A stretch of 9,071 nt of DNA from an uncultured Taibaiella sp. (GTDB lineage: Bacteria; Bacteroidota; Bacteroidia; Chitinophagales; Chitinophagaceae). Shown here in pieces: positions 1-6,516 of this stretch. The position numbers and the translations under genes are program-made. The stretch is from contig CAMPJV010000087.1 in the NCBI GenBank assembly GCA_946886975.1, forward strand, positions 1 to 9,071, read 5' to 3'. Position 1 is the first letter of the stretch, and every line of letters begins with the position of its first letter. The notes under the pieces are model-generated. The model saw only the letters and a program-made list of their open reading frames with translations. It was not told where the DNA came from and ran no database searches.

Positions 1-150
1 TTTATGAACTACATGGAGCGAAAGGAAGGACGAGGATATTGATTCATCAGCACTAGTTCCCTGATGGAATGATTCTTTTCCTCGTTTATTGATATTGAAT
101 TTATTAGTGCTGAAGGCTGCAATAGCTTTGGCTGTGAAAAGGAAATTGAA
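1..150. other. Non-coding leader with overlapping inverted repeats
   Basis: No gene of convincing length lies here. Three inverted repeats are visible: CATCAG at 45-50 with CTGATG at 61-66; ACGAGG at 30-35 with CCTCGT at 80-85; and TCAGCACTA at 47-55 with TAGTGCTGA at 105-113, a perfect 9-bp match. The second and third pairs cross each other, so they are alternatives rather than one nested hairpin. The first could be a weak terminator for a gene ending left of the window, since a short T-rich stretch follows at 74-79. The frame of the downstream small gene stays open back to position 73 but has no ATG, GTG or TTG there. Confidence 0.4.
123..130 (+). promoter_or_regulatory. -7 promoter box (TAGCTTTG) of the small orphan gene
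   Basis: TAGCTTTG matches the Bacteroidota -7 consensus TAnnTTTG exactly. A TTTA at 100-103 lies 19 nt upstream and is a 3-of-4 match to the -33 TTTG. The implied transcription start near 136-138 leaves a leader of about 14 nt before the ATG at 151, containing AAGGA at 139-143. This supports both the start codon and independent transcription. Confidence 0.5.
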
Positions 151-348
151 ATGCTTAGTATCACCAATAAAGAAAGAGAGGAATGTTCGGTGTGGGTAAT
201 AGACTATCGCGGTTTTATACACTACAAGACAAGCCTTAAACCCAATGAAGACCTGCAGCTTGACTTAAAGGAGTTTGCCTTCGGCATATATAGAATGATC
301 TTTAAGACAGAGCACACCAGCTTTATTCAGGAGTTTGTAAAATACTAA
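151..348 (+). CDS. Small protein resembling an orphan T9SS type A C-terminal sorting domain
   Basis: Hypothetical 65-residue protein with no signal peptide and no membrane segment. It aligns by eye with the sorting domain of the 586-aa propeller protein in this window. VIDYRGFIHYKTSL (residues 16-29) corresponds to VRDISGKLVYQESL there. DLKEFAFGIY (38-47) corresponds to DLTRLSSGVY, and both end in a basic or aromatic tail. The usual PNP motif that opens such domains is absent, and no cargo domain precedes it. The frame upstream (73-150) is open and could extend the resemblance, but it lacks a normal start codon. The ATG at 151 has AAGGA seven bases upstream and a perfect -7 box at 123-130. 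It could be a free-standing domain of this fold or a decayed remnant of a T9SS cargo gene. The resemblance is my reading; the function is unknown. Confidence 0.6.
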   Translation: MLSITNKEREECSVWVIDYRGFIHYKTSLKPNEDLQLDLKEFAFGIYRMIFKTEHTSFIQEFVKY

Positions 349-366
349 AGCTTTCAGGAAAGCTCT

Positions 367-400
367 AATCCCGCGGACTCTGTCGGCGGGATTTTTGTTT
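367..400 (+). terminator. Rho-independent terminator after the small orphan gene
   Basis: AATCCCGC (367-374) and GCGGGATT (386-393) form an 8-bp perfect stem with an 11-nt loop. The T-rich tail TTTTTGTTTT runs on to 400. It begins 18 nt after the stop codon of the 65-aa gene. A smaller hairpin, AGCTTTC (349-355) with GAAAGCT (358-364), sits just before it. Confidence 0.75.
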
Positions 401-457
401 TAGTGATTACTGGCAAGGTCAAGAAAGCACAAAATAGTTCAGAAGTCACCGCAGATT

Positions 458-1384
458 ATGGTTTACGGTTTACTCGCCATTACTCTACTTGTAGCACTGA
501 TAAGCCTCATCTCTATATGGGCCGGAAGCGGCAAGGACATTAGGCACAACTGGCACCAGATACTTGCTGCGCTTTCTGTGGCTGTGTTTATATACCTGTA
601 TGGCACATGGGTCTACCTGACCATCCAGGCGAAATATGTGTTTGGAGCTCTATTCCTTCTTTGCTTTATCTCAGGCTTTTTCAGAGAGAAAAAGTTGTAC
701 AAAGGGGGGATCGGCAGAATGATATCCAACCTGATTATTGCCCTTGCGTTTGGCACGATGAGTATTCTGTACTTTACCGGCACTACGGGAAAACCAAGGA
801 AGGCGGCATTATCATTTCCCCTAAAGACTGGCAAATACTTCGTTCTACAAGGCGGCAAAGGTCTGCCCACAAACTTCTTCCATATGAGCTATCGCGGGGC
901 GGCCTATGCCATAGACTTAGTGAAGCTGAATAAATTTGGTAACCGTGCAAATAGCATATTTACAGACAGACTGGAAGACTACCTGATTTATAACGATACC
1001 ATTTTTAGTCCCTGCGATGGAAGGATTGTCCGGACCAGGGATGAGAACCCGGACAACATACCACCTATCAGGGATCGGGGGCCCAGTAATACTAATCAGG
1101 TAGTAATAGAAGCCCCCGACTTCACGGTGTTCCTGGCTCACCTGAAGCAGAACGGAGTATTTGTAAAGGAAGGAGATATAGTAAAGACGGGCCAGCCCCT
1201 TGGGCTGGTGGGCAACTCCGGCTTTAGCCTGGAACCTCACCTGCACATTCAGGTTCATGAAAACTCCAGGTGGGGAGGCTCGTGGTGGGATGAACCTCAG
1301 CTCTATCCTGAGTTTGATGGAAGGACATACTTGCTTTTCGAGGTGATCAGGCCTAAGCGTGTAAGGATGGTAGATAAGCAATAA
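458..1384 (+). CDS. Membrane-anchored M23 family metallopeptidase (LytM-like)
   Basis: Zinc endopeptidase of the M23/LytM type, expected to cut peptidoglycan cross-links or another peptide in the periplasm. The 308 residues begin with four hydrophobic segments (about 2-22, 37-58, 60-76, 87-107). Basic loops at 26-30 and 75-88 put the N-terminus and the C-terminal enzyme on the periplasmic side by the positive-inside rule. The catalytic part spans about 125-298. D153 lies in YAID, H228 in LAHL, and H261/H263 in PHLHIQV; GLVGNSG at 249-255 is the usual glycine turn. The position four before D153, where canonical M23 enzymes have the first zinc His, is alanine. H142, eleven before D153, is the likely substitute, as in a variant subfamily I recall. 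Only a weak -7-like TAGTTCAG (435-442) precedes it and there is no clear Shine-Dalgarno. Its substrate cannot be read from context. Confidence 0.9.
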   Translation: MVYGLLAITLLVALISLISIWAGSGKDIRHNWHQILAALSVAVFIYLYGTWVYLTIQAKYVFGALFLLCFISGFFREKKLYKGGIGRMISNLIIALAFGTMSILYFTGTTGKPRKAALSFPLKTGKYFVLQGGKGLPTNFFHMSYRGAAYAIDLVKLNKFGNRANSIFTDRLEDYLIYNDTIFSPCDGRIVRTRDENPDNIPPIRDRGPSNTNQVVIEAPDFTVFLAHLKQNGVFVKEGDIVKTGQPLGLVGNSGFSLEPHLHIQVHENSRWGGSWWDEPQLYPEFDGRTYLLFEVIRPKRVRMVDKQ

Positions 1385-1391
1385 GATGCAC

Positions 1392-1428
1392 AAAAAAGCC
1401 GGAGCGCTTACGGCTCCGGCTCTAAATA
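1392..1428 (-). terminator. Terminator between the convergent M23 and M1 genes
   Basis: AGCCGGAGC (1397-1405) and GCTCCGGCT (1413-1421) form a perfect 9-bp G+C-rich stem with a 7-nt loop. On the minus strand it is followed by six T residues (plus-strand A run 1392-1397), so it is a canonical terminator for the M1 gene, whose stop is at 1443. On the plus strand it lies 12 nt after the M23 stop, but only an A/T-mixed tail follows. Termination in that direction is probably weaker. Confidence 0.8.
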
Positions 1429-1442
1429 ATAGTTATTAGTTC

Positions 1443-4400
1443 TTAGAACGCTCTATTGATCCCAACCACATACCTGAAGTTTGAATATTGAGGGTTTGCA
1501 TAAGGCGGCCTGTTTAAGAACAGGGGCATATCAAACCGAATAGTCAGAGGTTCTGCTTTATCAAACACCCCCCACTTCTTAATAGTAAAGGCCAGCCCGA
1601 GACCGGCGTCTATTCGCACGTCGCTCCACATTTCAGTCGGCGTGCTATTGTAGTATTCATTAATGTTGTTTATCCTGCTTAGCTCTATTAAGCCGCCATC
1701 TGCAAAGCCATAGACGTCTACATGCAGCCAGTTCTTTGTGAGCTTAGGCTGGAGACGGATATAGTTGTCTATATCGACCTCCACGTTCACTGCTGCTCCG
1801 CTCCTTCCCTTATACCCTATCATTATTTCACCATCCCTCTCATCGGCAACGAAGTAGCCTGCATATCCTCTTAGATTGAGTCCACCACCCATATGGAAAT
1901 GATTGGTTTCATAACGGGACACTCCACGCCAATCATCAGGCACAAACCCTACGCTCCTTGTATACTTATTCTCCATTAACATCTCGGGGTTAGCGCCGGC
2001 AAGCCACAATGCACTTTCATAAGGAATGTTTGTTCCCATTCCTATACGTGCGAATAACCTTGTTCTGATCTCCAACCTTTTTATAAACGATGTGTTCCTT
2101 CCAGTGTATTGAATATAGCCATAGTCGAAAGCATCGGGCTCATTACCAGTAAGCAGTGGCGCTCTCATTGCCAGCGTTGCGGATCCGAAGCTTCGCTTGG
2201 TTTTGTACGTCCTGCCGAGTACTACGTTCAGCGAATTATTTGGTCTTCTTTTATTGCTGCTCCATTCCTGTGGGTAAAGCAAATAGTCCAGATCATTGTT
2301 TAATGGCCTCCACATAGTCTGGTAGTAAAACTCCGCTCTGATCTTATCATTGGGTATCCAGTTGTGGCCTAATCTCGCATATACCAGCCCATCGAGCACC
2401 CTGACATTAAACTGCTCTTCATGATCAGGATGCCTGGCCGAAACAGGGCTGACATAATTAAGCGTGAAATTGAAAGGCATGTACTTTTCATACCAGCCCT
2501 GGCTTTCGTAGCTCAAATAGTCATCGCCCTGGAGGACGTGTGTATTCCACCAAATGGCTCCGTTCAGGCGATGAAGGATGTTCATGTAGTTGCCTTCGAA
2601 GTGTACGCCAGCTTTAATTCCATCAACAGGATTCCACCACAGGTCAGGCCTTATGTAGAGCCTATAGCGCCTGCGGTCTAGTGGGTTAGCTACACCACCG
2701 TCAAACTTTACTTTTAAGGCAAGTGGATTAAAGAATAACCCATTAGTCTTGCTGTTATCAGTGGGGTCAATATCTGCGAGCCTTTCGGATGTGTCTATCC
2801 TTACGTGCTTCACCCCCCCTGGAGCATTAACGATTGCTGTGTACTCAGGGTGCAGTTTACTCCATCCATACCATCTTGGGAGTGTAACAGCATCTGTCTT
2901 CTTCTCAAACCATGTATTTGGAATATGATAGCTCTGCATGTTGCCGTCTTTAGCTTCCACGGTGAAATCTATAGGCATCTGCATGTCACCCGTCCGGCTG
3001 AACTTAATGGCAAAGCTGTCTGTTCCTTTCACTCTTTTTATTTCGTCGACCCCGTAGTCAATGGTCTTCGTAGTCTCCAGCCATTCATCGAAAAACCAGT
3101 TCAGGTCAACCTTAGTGAACTGAATAATGGAAGCCCTGAAGTCTTCAAAGTAAGGATGGGCAAACTTCCATTGATCAAAGTAGTGTTGGATGGCTGCAAG
3201 GAAGAGCGAGTCTCCAAGCGTGTACTGGAGATTATAAAGCATCGTGGCTGTCTTATAATACACAGCCCCATAGCCGCCCTCGTGATGTAAGGCATCATTA
3301 AAGTCATTAGAGTGCGTGTTCAAAGGTTTGGGTTCTCCCTTCAGACCAGAGGCAATGTATGAATTGAACACCCGCACATCCCTTACTTTGGTTGGCTCCC
3401 AAAATCTTCTCCTATACTTAGACTTAGGCATTGCCTGCACAAGGTTCTCTCCATCTATCTTCTCCAGTCCCCACGCCGTGAGAAACTGCGTGAAGCCCTC
3501 GTCCATGGCTGCACGGTATGTCTCGTTGCTCCCAACCATCCCATAGAACCAGTTGTGGCCTATCTCATGTACAAGTAAGCCTCTGTACCCAGGATCAGCA
3601 CCTCCGTCAAGAGTTAGCATGGGGTATTCCATACCGTCAGCTGCATCTGCTGCCACCATCTTAGGATAGCCGTACATGCCTACATCGGTGGAAAAGGTTT
3701 TGATGATCTTGGCCACATAGTCTGCACTGTTCTGCCAGCCTGCAGCATGAGGCTCCTGTGCTATACCAACGCACTCTATGTCATTCCAGTAGGCAGTTGC
3801 TATCCTATAGGAAGGATCAGCTGTAAATGCGAAATCATGTACATTCTCAGCGCGGTACTTCCACACCTTTCTTTGTCCTTTTTCGTAGGGGATAATAGTA
3901 CTTGGCGGCTCATTGAAGGGCTTACCGGCAAAGTTCTTCATGTCCAGCTTTGCCCTGAGATCATCCGGCAGTACTTCCTTCCTGTTCTGAATAGCGCCCG
4001 TGGCCTCTACTATGTAGTTAGATGCAAAGTCAAGGCTTACGTCAAACACGCCGAAATCTCCATAGAACTCCTTATTAAGATGCTGGTAAGTATCCCAGCC
4101 AAACTTCTTGTCATACACGCACATCTTCGGGAACCACTGGACACCGTTATAGTGCATAAAACCCCATGCGGGATACATCTTCATCCTCCTTCGCGTACTG
4201 CCATTGTCGAAGTATGTCCTGAAGTTCATGGTAAAGGAGGCGTGGTTGTTAGGGTAAAGTGGCTTGGGCAAATACACTTTCAATACTGTGTTATCCAGTT
4301 CTGTCTTTGCGTCATTTCCATTCACTTTTATGTTCTCTACTACGGTGCCTAATCCCGCCGCTTCATACCTCCCAAGTCTTGCGTTCACCTTTAATTCGTC

Positions 4401-4703
4401 CTGCAGCGCATGCAAGTGGGACCCTTTGACGAAGGCATTCTGGAACAAATGGAAGTAAACGTAAGTAAGTGTATCGGGCGAGTTATTCCAGTATTCCAGC
4501 TTTTGCGAAGCGTCTATGATATGTGTAGTCTCATCAATTCGGGCATCGATTTGATAATGAACATCCTGCTGCCAATACGACGCGTCAGGTTTTCTATTCT
4601 TCCAGTAATACTTGTTGCTACTGCTTCGGTAATCTTTTAGTTCCTGTGCTACGCCTGTTATGGTCAAAGCACTCATTACTATAAATAAAATTATCTGCCT
4701 CAT
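1443..4703 (-). CDS. M1 family metallopeptidase fused to an Omp85-like outer-membrane beta-barrel
   Basis: Predicted outer-membrane zinc peptidase of 1086 residues. A signal peptide covers 1-20 (hydrophobic, ending GVAQ). The M1 N-terminal beta domain runs from about 45 to 290. The catalytic domain (about 290-545) carries HEIGH at 379-383 and the third zinc ligand E402, exactly HEXXH-X18-E. GMEYP at 357-361 takes the place of the GAMEN motif, and Y482 is the likely catalytic tyrosine. Residues 550-650 look like the M1 beta-sandwich (RTGDMQMPIDF, RLADIDPTDN). About 675-1086, some 410 residues, read as alternating amphipathic strands. They include NLRGY (943-947), which matches the conserved RGF/RGY loop motif of Omp85 proteins. 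They also include a DGG/GLGLAF/LTIRFDMPL series typical of the last Omp85 strands, and they end in the C-terminal phenylalanine of outer-membrane barrels. No POTRA domain is evident. The start ATG has AAGGGA three bases upstream and a weak TATTTTCA box 21 nt upstream. Peptidase assignment is firm; barrel type is inferred from motifs. Confidence 0.93.
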   Translation of the reverse strand: MRQIILFIVMSALTITGVAQELKDYRSSSNKYYWKNRKPDASYWQQDVHYQIDARIDETTHIIDASQKLEYWNNSPDTLTYVYFHLFQNAFVKGSHLHALQDELKVNARLGRYEAAGLGTVVENIKVNGNDAKTELDNTVLKVYLPKPLYPNNHASFTMNFRTYFDNGSTRRRMKMYPAWGFMHYNGVQWFPKMCVYDKKFGWDTYQHLNKEFYGDFGVFDVSLDFASNYIVEATGAIQNRKEVLPDDLRAKLDMKNFAGKPFNEPPSTIIPYEKGQRKVWKYRAENVHDFAFTADPSYRIATAYWNDIECVGIAQEPHAAGWQNSADYVAKIIKTFSTDVGMYGYPKMVAADAADGMEYPMLTLDGGADPGYRGLLVHEIGHNWFYGMVGSNETYRAAMDEGFTQFLTAWGLEKIDGENLVQAMPKSKYRRRFWEPTKVRDVRVFNSYIASGLKGEPKPLNTHSNDFNDALHHEGGYGAVYYKTATMLYNLQYTLGDSLFLAAIQHYFDQWKFAHPYFEDFRASIIQFTKVDLNWFFDEWLETTKTIDYGVDEIKRVKGTDSFAIKFSRTGDMQMPIDFTVEAKDGNMQSYHIPNTWFEKKTDAVTLPRWYGWSKLHPEYTAIVNAPGGVKHVRIDTSERLADIDPTDNSKTNGLFFNPLALKVKFDGGVANPLDRRRYRLYIRPDLWWNPVDGIKAGVHFEGNYMNILHRLNGAIWWNTHVLQGDDYLSYESQGWYEKYMPFNFTLNYVSPVSARHPDHEEQFNVRVLDGLVYARLGHNWIPNDKIRAEFYYQTMWRPLNNDLDYLLYPQEWSSNKRRPNNSLNVVLGRTYKTKRSFGSATLAMRAPLLTGNEPDAFDYGYIQYTGRNTSFIKRLEIRTRLFARIGMGTNIPYESALWLAGANPEMLMENKYTRSVGFVPDDWRGVSRYETNHFHMGGGLNLRGYAGYFVADERDGEIMIGYKGRSGAAVNVEVDIDNYIRLQPKLTKNWLHVDVYGFADGGLIELSRINNINEYYNSTPTEMWSDVRIDAGLGLAFTIKKWGVFDKAEPLTIRFDMPLFLNRPPYANPQYSNFRYVVGINRAF

Positions 4704-4754
4704 TGGTCCCTTGTGAAGAAGCCGTGAAAATACACAATGAAAGGAAGGGACGGA

Positions 4755-4775
4755 GGGTAAATTTTAGGGGTAAAT
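4755..4775. repeat. Direct repeat GGGTAAAT, two copies upstream of the M1 peptidase gene
   Basis: GGGTAAAT occurs at 4755-4762 and again at 4768-4775, a 13-nt period. Read on the coding strand of the M1 gene this is ATTTACCC twice, 52-72 nt before its start codon. Spacing near one helical turn would suit a regulator site, but two 8-mers in an A+T-rich gap could also be chance. Confidence 0.25.
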
Positions 4776-4858
4776 AGCTCAGGATGTTGGTTTTAGTGAC
4801 AGCATCGAACACAATATGGCAACACCGGCCTTATTAACTCTTTAGGAATGAACCAGAA

Positions 4859-6181
4859 CTAGAATCTAAATTGGAGACGAAGCGTGAAGATATTGTCCTT
4901 TTTGTCCTCTATGTATCCCGCAAGGCCTGAACGCTCATTAGTTACCAAATCATAAAACACAACCGCTTTTACATGGACATTTACATAGTAGACAAGGCCT
5001 CCGCCGAAAGTATTGTATCGTACGTCTGCCGGACTGAAGCCATTCAGAGGGGTTATCTCGCGGTCCCTCACTCTCTTGTTAGGGTCATACCAATCATATT
5101 TCACGACAAGTTGAAGGTCCTCTCTGCCGAGATGCTGTATATAGTAAAAATAAGCACCATCGAATGTTCTGGTATACAAAGGCAGGATATCGGCGTTATC
5201 GTCCACGGGGTATGTGCCGGGGGTCTCTGAAGTTTGGGCTGTTCCGGTTTGTAAACCCCTTATGTACTCTGCCCGGAACTCCGTGAATCCCTTTTTGTTC
5301 GGGATCTTAAGCTGGGCATCAGCACCGATATACTTTCTGGGCGCTACATATCCAACATTTGCCGGAAGTGAATCCCTGACCATGCGGGCATCAGGCCCTT
5401 CGCCTAATGTCTTGTAGATATCCGTAGACTGGCTGACAATTCCTCCCAAATACCCTGAAACGCCCGCGGATACAGTCCAACCGAGCTTCTTTAACTTCTT
5501 AGGTTTCATGGAGATGCGGCCTATTACATCCTTGTGGTCGTCATACTCCATGGGTCCTGCCAGTCCCTGGCCATTAAAGACGCCAAGGTCCACTTTCAAT
5601 AATTTAAGCAAATGGTCCTTTTTGCGTGGTTCCAGAGTAAGCATCATACCCAGGTCACGTTCTGTTTTCATTAAAATCTGAGACATGCGACCCCGTTCGG
5701 GAGCTTCCCTGTCGGAGCTAGACAGATTTACTTCAAACCCCATAGGACGGGCAAACATTCCTGCAGTCAGGGAAAACAATTCCAGCTTGTTCTCATAAAA
5801 TCTACCCCAAAAATCCCTGATCGCTACCCCCCGCTCTGTGCCATCAAACTGGAAGGCGAATAACGCAAGGGGCTTGCCTTCCTCGCTGTAATGGCTATAG
5901 TCTACGCGAATCCTGCCCCGGCGAAGCATGAAACGGCTGCTGGCATTCGGAGAAAAATCTCCGCCACTATACGTCTTAGCTCCCTTTTCTTCCGCAACCT
6001 GGAATTGCGGCTGCATATAGCCACCAAACCTAAGACGATCATGTTTCTGGTAGAGCGGGTAAATACCTTTTCCGACGTTAGTGGACGTGTCCATCATGTC
6101 AGTCAGGAATCTTTGCGAATAGCCAGGTTCTGCAACAAACGGCAACAGGCTAACGACACAATAGAATATTAGCTTATTCAC
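4859..6181 (-). CDS. Porin of the phosphate-selective porin O/P family
   Basis: Outer-membrane beta-barrel channel of 440 residues for small, probably anionic solutes; the substrate cannot be fixed from sequence. The signal peptide is residues 1 to about 23 (ending GYSQ). The family pattern is clear. RFGGYMQPQFQV (51-62) is an early strand, and ASSRFMLRRGRIRVDY (80-95) is the characteristic RR-containing strand. GMFARPMGFE (141-150) with the EAPERGRMSQIL stretch (159-170) corresponds to the usual G-x-F/K-x-P-x-G segment. The chain ends LRLQFRF with a terminal Phe. The start is GTG at 6181-6179. A TAG stop lies only two codons upstream in frame, and the next Met (29) would lose the signal peptide. 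A perfect -7 box sits at 6198-6205. The M1-barrel gene follows 155 bp downstream on the same strand with no hairpin terminator visible between, so cotranscription is possible. Confidence 0.85.
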   Translation of the reverse strand: MNKLIFYCVVSLLPFVAEPGYSQRFLTDMMDTSTNVGKGIYPLYQKHDRLRFGGYMQPQFQVAEEKGAKTYSGGDFSPNASSRFMLRRGRIRVDYSHYSEEGKPLALFAFQFDGTERGVAIRDFWGRFYENKLELFSLTAGMFARPMGFEVNLSSSDREAPERGRMSQILMKTERDLGMMLTLEPRKKDHLLKLLKVDLGVFNGQGLAGPMEYDDHKDVIGRISMKPKKLKKLGWTVSAGVSGYLGGIVSQSTDIYKTLGEGPDARMVRDSLPANVGYVAPRKYIGADAQLKIPNKKGFTEFRAEYIRGLQTGTAQTSETPGTYPVDDNADILPLYTRTFDGAYFYYIQHLGREDLQLVVKYDWYDPNKRVRDREITPLNGFSPADVRYNTFGGGLVYYVNVHVKAVVFYDLVTNERSGLAGYIEDKKDNIFTLRLQFRF

Positions 6182-6197
6182 GATCTAGATATGCCGG

Positions 6198-6205
6198 CAA
6201 AGGTA
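6198..6205 (-). promoter_or_regulatory. -7 promoter box (TACCTTTG) of the porin gene
   Basis: On the minus strand TACCTTTG matches the Bacteroidota TAnnTTTG consensus perfectly. No good -33 TTTG is seen 19-21 nt upstream. The box ends 16 nt before the GTG start, so transcription would begin only about 10 nt ahead of translation, a very short leader with no room for a standard Shine-Dalgarno. Confidence 0.55.
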
Positions 6206-6460
6206 GCTTTGTAAGTAGCACTCGAACATAAACGCAATGTTATGTAATTATTAAGTTTAAAACAGCCAACAACTCATCTACCAATAACAAAACTTTTCGA
6301 TCTTATCGTTGTTCAGAACCATTGCGCCTGCACGTAAAGCCGAACATCGAAGCCTAAAACCTGGGACTGACCTTTTTCTATTGAGCGATTGGTTCGCTAG
6401 TTCTAAACCCTTGAAAGCCAGCATTAAAAGAGATCCCAAATAACCGTGCCCAAAGTCATG

Positions 6461-6490
6461 TTGATGCAAACTAAATTTCTTTGTATCTTG
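6461..6490 (+). promoter_or_regulatory. Promoter of the propeller protein gene (TTG-N20-TATCTTG)
   Basis: TTG at 6461-6463 and TATCTTG at 6484-6490 are separated by 20 nt, close to the Bacteroidota -33/-7 arrangement. The -7 box is one base shorter than the full consensus. The implied start near 6496 leaves an A/T-rich leader of about 20 nt with no Shine-Dalgarno before the ATG at 6517, as is common in this phylum. Confidence 0.5.
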
Positions 6491-6516
6491 AGCCTAATCC
6501 TTTATAACATTTAAAT

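Larger units (their letters stand above)
6182..6516. other. 335-bp intergenic region with divergent promoters
   Basis: This gap separates the leftward porin gene from the rightward propeller gene. The two ends hold the promoters listed separately. The middle (about 6206-6455) contains no convincing gene, hairpin terminator or repeat. Two very short palindromes, CGAT-CTT-ATCG near 6298-6308 and AGCGA/TCGCT near 6384-6398, are too small to interpret. A 63-codon minus-strand frame here does not look like a protein. Confidence 0.5.

Noticed and set aside
1..42. Frame 1 reads FMNYMERKEGRGY then TGA, possibly the tail of an upstream gene
   Set aside because: Only 13 codons are visible, and another frame is also open to position 56. 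Nothing ties either to a family.
917..1393. 158-codon frame antisense to the M23 gene
   Set aside because: It lies wholly opposite a well-supported coding sequence with intact catalytic motifs; shadow frame.
2805..3290. 161-codon plus-strand frame inside the M1 gene
   Set aside because: It is antisense to conserved M1 sequence with no family resemblance.
3747..4352. 201-codon plus-strand frame inside the M1 peptidase gene
   Set aside because: It is antisense to the M1 N-terminal and catalytic domains and its Cys/Val/Leu-rich translation has no domain; shadow frame.
4704..4740. TATTTTCA as promoter of the M1 gene
   Set aside because: The distance to the start codon fits, but the box matches only four of six fixed positions and no -33 element is present, so it is not listed as a feature.
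6278..6469. 63-codon minus-strand frame in the porin-propeller intergenic region
   Set aside because: The composition is not protein-like, it has no convincing promoter or ribosome site, and it has no recognisable family.
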